Shown: piece by piece, positions 1 to 5,262 of the stretch
Layout: each line of letters starts with the position of its first letter
Numbering within the stretch: the stretch's first letter is position 1
Assembly (NCBI GenBank): GCA_020341875.1
Contig: CP070839.1
Span: forward strand, 562,768 to 568,029
Reading direction: 5' to 3'
Length of the DNA: 5,262 bases
DNA from: Candidatus Zixiibacteriota bacterium
GTDB taxonomy: Bacteria; Zixibacteria; MSB-5A5; SM1-73
Program-made: the position numbers and the translations under genes
Notes under the pieces: model-generated
What the model saw: only the letters and a program-made list of their open reading frames with translations
Told to the model about the DNA's origin: nothing
Database searches by the model: none

Positions 1-209
1 ACCTCGCCGATTAAGTCTTCGGTAAAGCCAAGCTCCTTGAAATAGAGGTTCAGAAGAACCCAAAAGACAGCCCAGTTTATGCCCACGAAGAAGATGCCGA
101 TCAGAAACAGCCGGGCATTCCGGGAGAATAACTTCAGATGCCCCCAGTAGTCGGTGACAACGTCAAACGCTCTTTGTGTGATTCTGAAGTCCGCAGAATA
201 ACTGTTCAC
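1..209 (-). CDS. MFS transporter, N-terminal part (cut by window edge)
   Basis: The minus strand reads openly from a GTG at 209 to the left edge, giving 69 residues of an unfinished protein. A soluble N-terminal segment containing the motif RNARLFLIG (about residues 30-38) leads into one hydrophobic membrane helix (about residues 33-57). This is followed by NLYFKELGFTEDLIG, which matches the typical first helix and loop of the major facilitator superfamily, where NLY-KELGF-E-IG is common. These proteins are inner-membrane secondary transporters; the substrate cannot be told from this fragment. The start is uncertain. GTG 209 has no clear Shine-Dalgarno sequence, and the next in-frame start upstream is a TTG at 305, but the peptide between them is rich in Arg and Cys and does not look coding. 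No in-frame ATG, GTG or TTG lies between 209 and the helix. The gene is transcribed divergently from the ligase operon. Confidence 0.75.
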   Translation of the reverse strand, partial: MNSYSADFRITQRAFDVVTDYWGHLKLFSRNARLFLIGIFFVGINWAVFWVLLNLYFKELGFTEDLIGE

Positions 210-268
210 AGTACTTATATACTCAAAGAAGTCAGAAAAAGTTGTGCGGCACCGGCCTTTTCCGGCTT

Positions 269-293
269 GACAGCAAGCACGGCGTCTGCTGTC
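269..293. repeat. Inverted repeat, possible operator
   Basis: GACAGCA (269-275) and TGCTGTC (287-293) form a perfect 7-bp inverted repeat with an 11-base spacer, giving 18 bases between equivalent positions. The left arm overlaps a TTGACA hexamer at 267-272. No T-run follows, so it is not a typical terminator. A dimeric regulator binding site or an RNA hairpin are both possible. One such repeat can occur by chance in 300 bases, so confidence is low. Confidence 0.3.
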
Positions 294-370
294 TCTCTGG
301 ACCAAGATAAGCCGACAACGGGGGTGTGTCAAGGTGCAAGACTTTCGAGCTGGGGGAACACTCAAACCGC

Positions 371-399
371 TTGACAGACGAGATGGCGTTGGGTAGCTT
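371..399 (+). promoter_or_regulatory. Candidate sigma70-type promoter for the ligase operon
   Basis: A perfect -35 hexamer TTGACA (371-376) is followed after 17 bases by TAGCTT (394-399). That hexamer keeps the important first TA and last T of a -10 box but is otherwise weak. Transcription would start near 406 and give a leader of about 100 bases before the ligase start. The -35 match and exact spacing support it; the poor -10 box limits confidence. Confidence 0.35.
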
Positions 400-492
400 T
401 ATCCGGGTAGGAGTAGTTGCGGTATTGAAGAGCTATGATCGCGGATGCAGACGGAGTCTCATTGGCCCCGAACTCTTTCCGGCCTGACCTAT

Positions 493-498
493 GAGGAG
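493..498 (+). promoter_or_regulatory. Ribosome binding site that decides the TTG start of the ligase
   Basis: GAGGAG lies 8 bases before the TTG at 507. This strong, well-spaced Shine-Dalgarno sequence supports TTG as the true start, because translation from there begins directly with the ATP-grasp family's first beta strand (MKIAIIYN). Confidence 0.75.
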
Positions 499-506
499 AA
501 TTAGCG

Positions 507-2666
507 TTGAAGATTGCCATCATCTACAATCGAGGTAGTGACAAGGTCATCAACCTGTTCGGCATCCCCAACAAGGAAACCATCGGCCTGAAGACCATCA
601 GACGCATAGCCGATGGCCTGAAAAAGGGCGGCCACGCGGTGCGTTCCTTTGAAGGAGGCAAGGATTTGGTCGACCATCTGGAGGAGTTCATGCCGCGGGT
701 TCTCAAGGGAGAGCGGCCCGGAATGGCGTTTAACATCTCCTACGGTATCCAGGGACAGGCCCGTTACACGCACGTGCCAAGCATCCTGGAGATGGTGGGC
801 ATACCCTATGTGGGGTCCGGTCCGTTGGCCCACTCCCTGGCATTAGATAAGGTGGTGGCCAAGATGATTTTTCGGCAGCACGGCATCCCCACTCCCGATT
901 TTGCGGTGTTGGACGCGCCGGGTTTTGAAGCGCCCGACCTGAAGTACCCGCTGATTGTAAAGCCCAAGAACGAGGCGGTGTCGTTCGGCCTGAGGATCGT
1001 CACCAGCGAGAGAGAGCTGCGTGAAGCCGCCGATTTTATCTTTCAGGCATATTATCAACCCGTCTTGGTCGAGCAATACATTGAAGGACGCGAGATCAAC
1101 GTAGGATTGCTGGGAAACAATCCGCCGGAGGTACTTCCGCCGGTGGAGCTTGTCTTCAGCGCCAGCGGGCCTGCGATATATACTTATGAAGACAAGACCC
1201 GCACCTCCGGCCGCGCCATTGATTTCAGATGTCCCGCTCCGCTTGACAGAAGTCTGGCCGAGAGCGCCCAGAATCTGGCCCGTAAGGTTTTTAGCGCGCT
1301 CGGCTGCCAGGATTGTGCGCGAGTCGATATGCGTCTCGACACGCACGGAAATTTCCACGTGCTGGAGCTGAACAGCCTTCCCAGCTTAGGCGAGCACGGC
1401 TCATATACCATAGCTGCCGAGCATGCAGGGCTGGATTTCCCCAAACTGGTTTGCAGGCTGGTCGAGGTTGCCTCAGCCAGGTACTTCGGCACTCCCAGTC
1501 CACCCCAGATATCCGCTGAAAAGGGTGATCTGGGCCGGCAGGTTTTTTCATACCTGGTTGAGCGCCGCGATCGGATGGAGAAACGGCTTGGGGAGTGGGT
1601 GTCTGTCTCGAGCCGCACATCCGATCCAACCGGAATCCAGGAGATGAGCAAGAGGGTCATGGCGCTGGCGACCGAGCTTAAGCTTCAACCGGTGAGCGAA
1701 TTCACAGATGATCGGGCTGTATGGGCGTGGCAGAGCCGCAGCGGCCTTGGGGGTGGAACGCTGCTGGTCTCGCATCTGGACGTACCTCTGGATGAGGGTT
1801 CTTCGGCCCACAGCTTCAGGCGTGACCCGGAGTGGCTCTATGGCGAGGGAATCGGCGTCTCCAGAGCTCCCTTGGTGATGCTCGAGTTTGCGCTCAGAGC
1901 CTTGAGAAGTGCCCGCCGCCTGCGCAACATAGCGCTTGGCGTGCTGTTCTACGCCGATGAGGGCCGTGAATGTCGCTACAGTCGTGAGTTGATCAAAAAA
2001 GCTTCGACCCAAGCCAAGCAGGTGCTGGTTCTGCGACCCGGGACCCAGGAAAACCACCTGACCGTGCAACGCCGCGGCTGGAGAAAATATCGTTTGATCA
2101 TAGAGGACAATCCGCGACGCCTGGGAAAAGCCTATAAGACGCGTGGAGTGCTGCAATGGGCCTATTCCAAGCTGGACGAGATGGTGAAGCTCTCCTCCAA
2201 ACAAGACCGGGTTGCGGTGGACGTGTCTCAGTTCAGAACAGAAGCCTTTCCGCAACTTCTGCCCCATCGCGTTATCGCAACCCTTTTGGTTAGTTTCCTG
2301 GATACGCGGAGTGCGGATTCTGTCGAGCAGAACATACGCGGTATTCTCTCTACCAAAGGATACCGCTGGAATCTGGAACTGGTCTCCGACCGCCCTTCCA
2401 TGAAGAAGCGGAAGGTAAACGATCGGCTGATTCGTTCGCTTAAAGAGGTAGCGGAAAAATGGGAGATCCCTTTTGCCACCGAATCCTCTCTATACCCCTC
2501 TGTGGCCGGCCTGGTATCCGGACCCACCGCTGTGGTGTGCGGTCTCGGACCGGTCATCCGCAACGTCGACACACCGCAGGAATCGGTGCAAAGGATCAGT
2601 TTGGTGCAGCGAACCCTTCTGCTTGCGCAGTTTCTGGCCCAGCAACTGAAAAGCACGAAAGGGTAA
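507..2666 (+). CDS. D-Ala-D-Ala ligase-like ATP-grasp / M20 peptidase-like fusion protein
   Basis: This 719-residue protein is about twice the length of a D-Ala-D-Ala ligase. Residues 1-325 form an ATP-grasp ligase, which joins a carboxylate to an amine using ATP through an acyl phosphate. Visible Ddl-like motifs are IPYVGSG (99-105), LDKVVAK (113-119), IVKPKNEAVSFG (150-161), VEQYIEGREINV (188-199), RVDMR (272-276) and ELNSLPS (287-293), which supply ATP-binding and Mg-binding residues. The N-terminal GG-S-ERE loop that binds the first D-Ala in true Ddl is missing, so the substrate probably differs. Residues about 340-715 resemble M20 metallopeptidases: LLVSHLDVP (419-427), YGEG (445-448), FYADEGRE (481-488), a dimerisation-like insert (about 525-625) and GLGP...DTPQESV (679-694). 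Most metal ligands of M20 enzymes appear replaced, so this half is probably not an active peptidase. There is no signal peptide or membrane helix, so the protein is cytoplasmic. It is the first gene of the operon; TTG start with GAGGAG 8 bases upstream. Confidence 0.85.
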   Translation: MKIAIIYNRGSDKVINLFGIPNKETIGLKTIRRIADGLKKGGHAVRSFEGGKDLVDHLEEFMPRVLKGERPGMAFNISYGIQGQARYTHVPSILEMVGIPYVGSGPLAHSLALDKVVAKMIFRQHGIPTPDFAVLDAPGFEAPDLKYPLIVKPKNEAVSFGLRIVTSERELREAADFIFQAYYQPVLVEQYIEGREINVGLLGNNPPEVLPPVELVFSASGPAIYTYEDKTRTSGRAIDFRCPAPLDRSLAESAQNLARKVFSALGCQDCARVDMRLDTHGNFHVLELNSLPSLGEHGSYTIAAEHAGLDFPKLVCRLVEVASARYFGTPSPPQISAEKGDLGRQVFSYLVERRDRMEKRLGEWVSVSSRTSDPTGIQEMSKRVMALATELKLQPVSEFTDDRAVWAWQSRSGLGGGTLLVSHLDVPLDEGSSAHSFRRDPEWLYGEGIGVSRAPLVMLEFALRALRSARRLRNIALGVLFYADEGRECRYSRELIKKASTQAKQVLVLRPGTQENHLTVQRRGWRKYRLIIEDNPRRLGKAYKTRGVLQWAYSKLDEMVKLSSKQDRVAVDVSQFRTEAFPQLLPHRVIATLLVSFLDTRSADSVEQNIRGILSTKGYRWNLELVSDRPSMKKRKVNDRLIRSLKEVAEKWEIPFATESSLYPSVAGLVSGPTAVVCGLGPVIRNVDTPQESVQRISLVQRTLLLAQFLAQQLKSTKG

Positions 2667-2667
2667 G

Positions 2668-4262
2668 ATGACCCAGAAATCCGACATCGATCTCGAACTG
2701 CTCGAACTCACCAGCCCTCGGATCAAGAAACCGCAGCGCGTTTCTGCTTCACGCTTCGGCATGGTCTCGTCTCAGCACTATCACGCCACCGAGGCAGGCG
2801 TGGAAATGTTGGCCGCAGCCGGTAATGCGGTGGATGCAGCAGTTGCCGCTGCGCTTGCCCTGGGAGTTTGCGAGCCCTCTGCCTCTGGATTGGGCGGCCA
2901 GACCATGATGCTAATCCATCTGGCCCGCTTCAGGAGAACCATCGCGCTCGACGGGTCTTCTCGTGCCCCGCATCGCGCCACACCGGGGAGCGTGTCCAAG
3001 GAAGGGCGGCGCAGAGGTTACCGGGCCACCACGGTGCCCGGCACGCCCCGCACCCTGGCCTATGCGCTCAAGCAATACGGTACCCTGCCCTGGGCTCAGG
3101 TTCTGCAACCCGCCATACGATTGGCCCAAGTGGGTATCAAGACGACGGAGCTGCAACGGGCGCTCCAAAGGCGCGCCTATCGGCATCTCGTGGAGGGCAC
3201 GGCAGCCAATTCTTTCTTAAAGACGGCCGAAGGCCGCACCGGGTGGGGGAGCGGTTTCGACAGCCCGTGCTGGCTGAGACGCTCAAACGGCTGGCAAGAA
3301 AGGGCGTGGAAGACTTCTACACCGGCAGAATTGCACATCTTATTCACCGCGACATGGTGCGTAAGCAGGGACTTATCCGCAAAGATGACTTAGCTCAGGT
3401 ACTTCCCCCCATAGAGCGACGACCGATTGCCTGCTGGTTCGACGGCTTGAGAGTCATGACATTTCCACCTCCCGGAGCAGGACGAACCCTGATTGAGATG
3501 CTCAACATAATCAGCCAGTTACCGAAGAAGTATCGCCATCCCGACCGGCCCAGGGGTGCTCTTATGCTGGCCAGGGTGATGCAGCAGGCGTACCGGGATC
3601 GTCGCGACCGGCCGTTTGACCCTACTTTCTACGCCCAGGTGTCCGACCGCAGGATGCTGAGCACCGATTACGCCAAGAGAATGGCGCGCCGTATTCGAAC
3701 GCAGGGCGAAACTACCCATCTGTCGGTCATGGATCACTTCGGCAATGTCGTCGGTTTGACTCAATCCATCGAGCGCATATATGGATCGTGTTGTGCTGCG
3801 GAGGAATTAGGATTTCTCTACAATAACTATCTCAGGGCCTTTGAGCACGAGGATATTGGCCACCCCTATTACCTTCGTCCAAATGCCGTCCCCTGGGCCA
3901 GCGTTGCGCCTACCATAATCTTCAAGGGAAGACAGCCCCGGCTGGTTATAGGGTCTCCTGGCAGCGAGAGAATCACCTCATCTGTTTTTCAGGTGATCCT
4001 CCGGTTGTCGCGACAATCACCTCTCGATGCAGTAAACTCCCCACGCCTGCACTGCAATCTCAGCGGCAAGGTATCTTTAGAGGCATCGCGGATGTCGGAC
4101 GAGATCCCCGACATACTGGAGGAAAACGGTTTCACCATAGACCTGCGCGACCCCTACTCATTCTATTTGGGCTGCGTGCAGTTGGTCATCAGGGAAGGTG
4201 ACTCCTACATCGGGGTTGCCGACCCGCGCCGCGATGGCGCTGCCGGAGGCCCGAGGCTGTGA
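2668..4262 (+). CDS. Gamma-glutamyltranspeptidase-like Ntn hydrolase, interrupted by a -1 frameshift
   Basis: GGT-family enzymes cleave themselves before a threonine, which then attacks gamma-glutamyl amides and hydrolyses or transfers the acyl group. Frame one (ATG 2668) gives the family N-terminus: GMVSSQHYHATEAG (31-44), GNAVDAAVAAALALGVCEP (52-70) and TVPGTPRTLAYA (122-133). Near 3213-3224 the homology moves to the -1 frame: DGRRPHRVGERFRQPVLAETL, then GETTHLSVMDHFGN with nucleophile T349 (codon 3711-3713), NNYLRAF (386-392) and GSPGSERITSSVFQ. Corrected by one base the protein has 531 residues, normal for the family, with subunits of about 348 and 183. Read without the shift, frame one ends at 3393 and lacks the nucleophile. 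No signal peptide is seen, whereas many GGTs are periplasmic, so it is probably cytoplasmic. Several residues that bind glutamate in E. coli GGT are changed. It starts 1 base after the ligase stop; the nearby AAAGGG is a weak ribosome site. It could be a recent pseudogene, an assembly error or programmed frameshifting. Confidence 0.85.
3192..3236 (+). other. Frameshift site in the GGT-like gene
   Basis: The tract TTTCTTAAAG (3213-3222) encodes Phe-Leu-Lys in both the incoming frame (ttc tta aag) and the -1 frame (ttt ctt aaa), so the frames cross here without changing those residues. A GGAGGG Shine-Dalgarno-like sequence lies upstream (3192-3197). A 5-bp GC hairpin follows directly downstream (CGGCC 3224-3228, loop GAA, GGCCG 3232-3236). 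The arrangement recalls bacterial -1 programmed sites, but CTTAAAG is not a standard X-XXY-YYZ heptamer, and the hairpin starts only 1 base after it. One extra A in the AAA run would also restore the frame, so a plain one-base deletion or sequencing error is the simpler reading. Confidence 0.6.
4245..4249 (+). promoter_or_regulatory. Ribosome binding site for the GTG start at 4259
   Basis: GGAGG sits 9 bases before GTG 4259 inside the last codons of the GGT-like gene. Together with the GTGA stop/start overlap (4259-4262) it fixes the start and suggests coupled translation. Confidence 0.7.
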
Positions 4263-4948
4263 CCCTTCCCCTCTTAATATCAGTACCGCATGCAGGACTC
4301 CAAGTGCCCTCCGAGGTCAGAGAACTCTGCTCTCTTACCGAGAAGCAGATCGTTGAGGACGGCGATGAAGGAGCCGCGGGGATCTATTCCATCCAAGAAG
4401 AAGTTGCCTCATTCGTCACCACTGGTATTGCAAGGGCAATCGTTGACTTGAATAGGGAGGAAGACGATCGGCGGGCCGACGGTGTGGTCAAAACTCACAC
4501 CATCTGGAAAGTTCCGGTTTATCATGAACCGCTATCTGACGAATTGGTGGAAACCCTGCTATCCAAATACTACAGAACCTACCACAGGCAGTTGACAATT
4601 TTGGCAAAGAACGCAAAGTTAGGCGTGGACTGTCACACCATGGCCGCAGTCGGCCCACCGGTCGCTTCCGATGCCGGAAAGCAGCGACCCTTAATCTGTC
4701 TTGGCAACGCCGAAGGTACGTGTCCCGAGTCCTGGCTTAGTCGGCTGGCTAAATGTCTTGAGAATTCCTTTCAGGTTGACGTATCGATCAACTCCCCCTT
4801 TAAGGGTGGCCACATCATCCGCTCCCACGCACACGAACTTCCCTGGGTTCAGGTGGAACTGTCACGCGATCCGTTCCTGAGCATTTATCAGAAACGACTC
4901 TGCGTATTAGAAGGCTTGTCAGAGTGGTGTGCGCTTCTTGGGATCTAA
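4259..4948 (+). CDS. N-formylglutamate amidohydrolase-family protein
   Basis: This family uses a metal ion to hydrolyse small amides. Its best-known member removes formate from N-formylglutamate in histidine breakdown (HutG type); other members act on related acyl amino acids. The 229-residue protein is slightly shorter than typical members (about 250-290) but keeps all landmarks: LISVPHAG with H11 (6-13), DGDEGAAGIY (34-43), IVDLNREEDD (61-70), VDCHTM with D124 and H126 (123-128), NSPFKGGHI (178-186) and VQVELSR with E200 (197-203). No signal peptide or membrane segment is seen, so it should act in the cytoplasm. No other hut gene is in the window, so a role in histidine breakdown is not supported. 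Its place behind an ATP-grasp ligase and a GGT-like enzyme suggests it removes a group from, or degrades, the same conjugate. Its GTG start overlaps the upstream TGA stop by 4 bases and has GGAGG 9 bases upstream. The family call is firm; the exact substrate is unknown. Confidence 0.88.
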   Translation: MTLPLLISVPHAGLQVPSEVRELCSLTEKQIVEDGDEGAAGIYSIQEEVASFVTTGIARAIVDLNREEDDRRADGVVKTHTIWKVPVYHEPLSDELVETLLSKYYRTYHRQLTILAKNAKLGVDCHTMAAVGPPVASDAGKQRPLICLGNAEGTCPESWLSRLAKCLENSFQVDVSINSPFKGGHIIRSHAHELPWVQVELSRDPFLSIYQKRLCVLEGLSEWCALLGI

Positions 4949-4993
4949 CGCAGATTTCAGTATAGATGAGTGAATTCTTCCGTGGGAATCCGC
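4949..4993. other. Short convergent gap without a clear terminator
   Basis: Only 45 bases separate the stops of the converging genes. The single weak stem (TTCC...GGAA, about 4978-4988) has a 3-base loop and no T-run, so I see no intrinsic terminator. Transcripts from both sides may overlap or end by another mechanism. Confidence 0.5.
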
Positions 4994-5262
4994 TCATAGA
5001 GAGCAGAGGTACTCGTGGATGGATCTAGCAGCTTTACGTCCGGCCCCCATGGCCAGGATGACGGTCGCGGCTCCGGTGACCACGTCGCCGCCGGCCCAGA
5101 CTCTGTCTCGGGAGGTTTTCCCGGTCTCTTCATCGGCGACGATATTGCCCCTCTTGCCCACCTCCAGTCCGGGAGTGGTGGCGGGCACCAGCGGGTTGGG
5201 GCTGTTGCCGATAGCGCAGACCACCGCGTCCATAGGAACTATATATTCGGAACCTTCTATGG
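4994..5262 (-). CDS. gltA: Glutamate synthase (NADPH) small chain, GltA type, C-terminal part (cut by window edge)
   Basis: The minus strand is open from the right edge to a TGA at 4994-4996, giving about 89 residues of the C-terminal end. The visible order is IEGSEYIVPMDAVVCAIGN, SPNPLVPATTPGLEV, GNIVADEETGKTS and VWAGGDVVTGAATVILAMGAGRKAA. The last block is the second FAD/NAD(P)-binding signature (AGGD.VTG...V..A...GR.AA) of the glutamate synthase small chain and related oxidoreductases. The wording is closest to the stand-alone NADPH-dependent glutamate synthase found in many anaerobes, which transfers electrons for glutamine-to-glutamate conversion or acts as a ferredoxin:NADP oxidoreductase subunit (NfnB/SudA group). 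An ATG at 5231-5233 is internal: the frame continues upstream with family-typical IEGSEYIVP, so the start lies outside the window. The gene converges on the ligase operon and is probably not part of it. GltA and NfnB/SudA cannot be separated from this fragment. Confidence 0.85.
   Translation of the reverse strand, partial: IEGSEYIVPMDAVVCAIGNSPNPLVPATTPGLEVGKRGNIVADEETGKTSRDRVWAGGDVVTGAATVILAMGAGRKAARSIHEYLCSL

Larger units (their letters stand above)
210..506. other. Divergent intergenic region
   Basis: About 300 bases separate the putative MFS start from the ligase start, and the region should carry control signals for both directions. It contains a 7-bp inverted repeat (269-293), two TTGACA hexamers on the plus strand (267-272 and 371-376), and the ribosome binding site of the ligase gene. 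An open frame at 138-374 on the plus strand runs antisense through the MFS start. It has no recognisable protein features or good ribosome binding site, so I treat it as non-coding. No RNA gene or riboswitch fold was recognised. Confidence 0.6.

Noticed and set aside
249..264. CCGG...CCGG element as a terminator or hairpin
   Set aside because: The stem is only 4 bp because CCGG is self-complementary, and no T-run follows; it is not convincing.
138..374. Plus-strand open frame of 78 codons upstream of the operon
   Set aside because: It runs antisense through the MFS N-terminus, has no good ribosome binding site and shows no recognisable protein pattern.
434..439. TATGAT as a -10 box closer to the ligase start
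   Set aside because: There is no -35-like hexamer at 16-18 bases upstream and no extended TG motif.
1548..2267. 239-codon minus-strand open frame inside the ligase gene
   Set aside because: It is opposite the M20-like domain, whose plus-strand frame has clear homology; the minus-strand peptide has no recognisable motif.
2868..3220. First third of the long frame 2868-4262 as a separate gene start
   Set aside because: Before about 3213 this frame is the shadow of the GGT-like N-terminus and has no family homology; only the part after the frameshift is real.
4259..4948. Third gene as hutG of a histidine-utilisation operon
   Set aside because: No hutH, hutU or hutI neighbours are present; only the family assignment is supported.
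4973..4993. Convergent-gap stem as a bidirectional terminator
   Set aside because: Only about 4 bp of stem and no T-run on either strand.

Overview
The window is a slice of a bacterial chromosome with medium-high GC content. It has compact gene packing, alternative start codons (TTG and GTG) with good Shine-Dalgarno sites, and one 4-base stop/start overlap. The partial gene on the right matches the stand-alone NADPH-type glutamate synthase small chain (GltA), which is common in anaerobic or deeply branching bacteria such as Desulfobacterota, Chloroflexota, Firmicutes and various candidate phyla. I cannot name the organism from the sequence. No RNA genes, mobile elements or CRISPR arrays are visible.

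Layout, left to right. (1) Positions 1-209, minus strand: the N-terminal end of a major facilitator (MFS) transporter, cut by the window edge. (2) About 210-506: a divergent intergenic region with a 7-bp inverted repeat, a possible sigma70-type promoter pointing right, and a strong ribosome binding site for the next gene. (3) 507-4948, plus strand: a tight three-gene operon. Its first gene is a 719-residue fusion of a D-Ala-D-Ala-ligase-like ATP-grasp domain with a degenerate M20 metallopeptidase-like domain. The second is a gamma-glutamyltranspeptidase-like Ntn hydrolase whose frame breaks by -1 near 3213-3224. The third is an N-formylglutamate amidohydrolase-family protein. (4) 4994-5262, minus strand: the C-terminal end of a GltA-type glutamate synthase small chain, convergent with the operon and cut by the right edge.

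The operon is the interesting part. It puts one ATP-dependent amide or peptide bond-forming enzyme next to two amide hydrolase/acyltransferase families and one apparent pseudo-peptidase domain. The junctions (1-nt gap, then GTGA overlap) imply co-translation. The predicted job is to build and then trim or transfer an amino acid or small peptide conjugate in the cytoplasm. Neither the GGT-like protein nor the ligase shows a signal peptide, and the GGT-like protein lacks most residues that hold the gamma-glutamyl group in E. coli GGT, so the substrate is probably not plain glutathione. The divergent MFS gene could export or import the product, but that is inference only. Alignments to reference enzymes were made from memory and need a real alignment to confirm.
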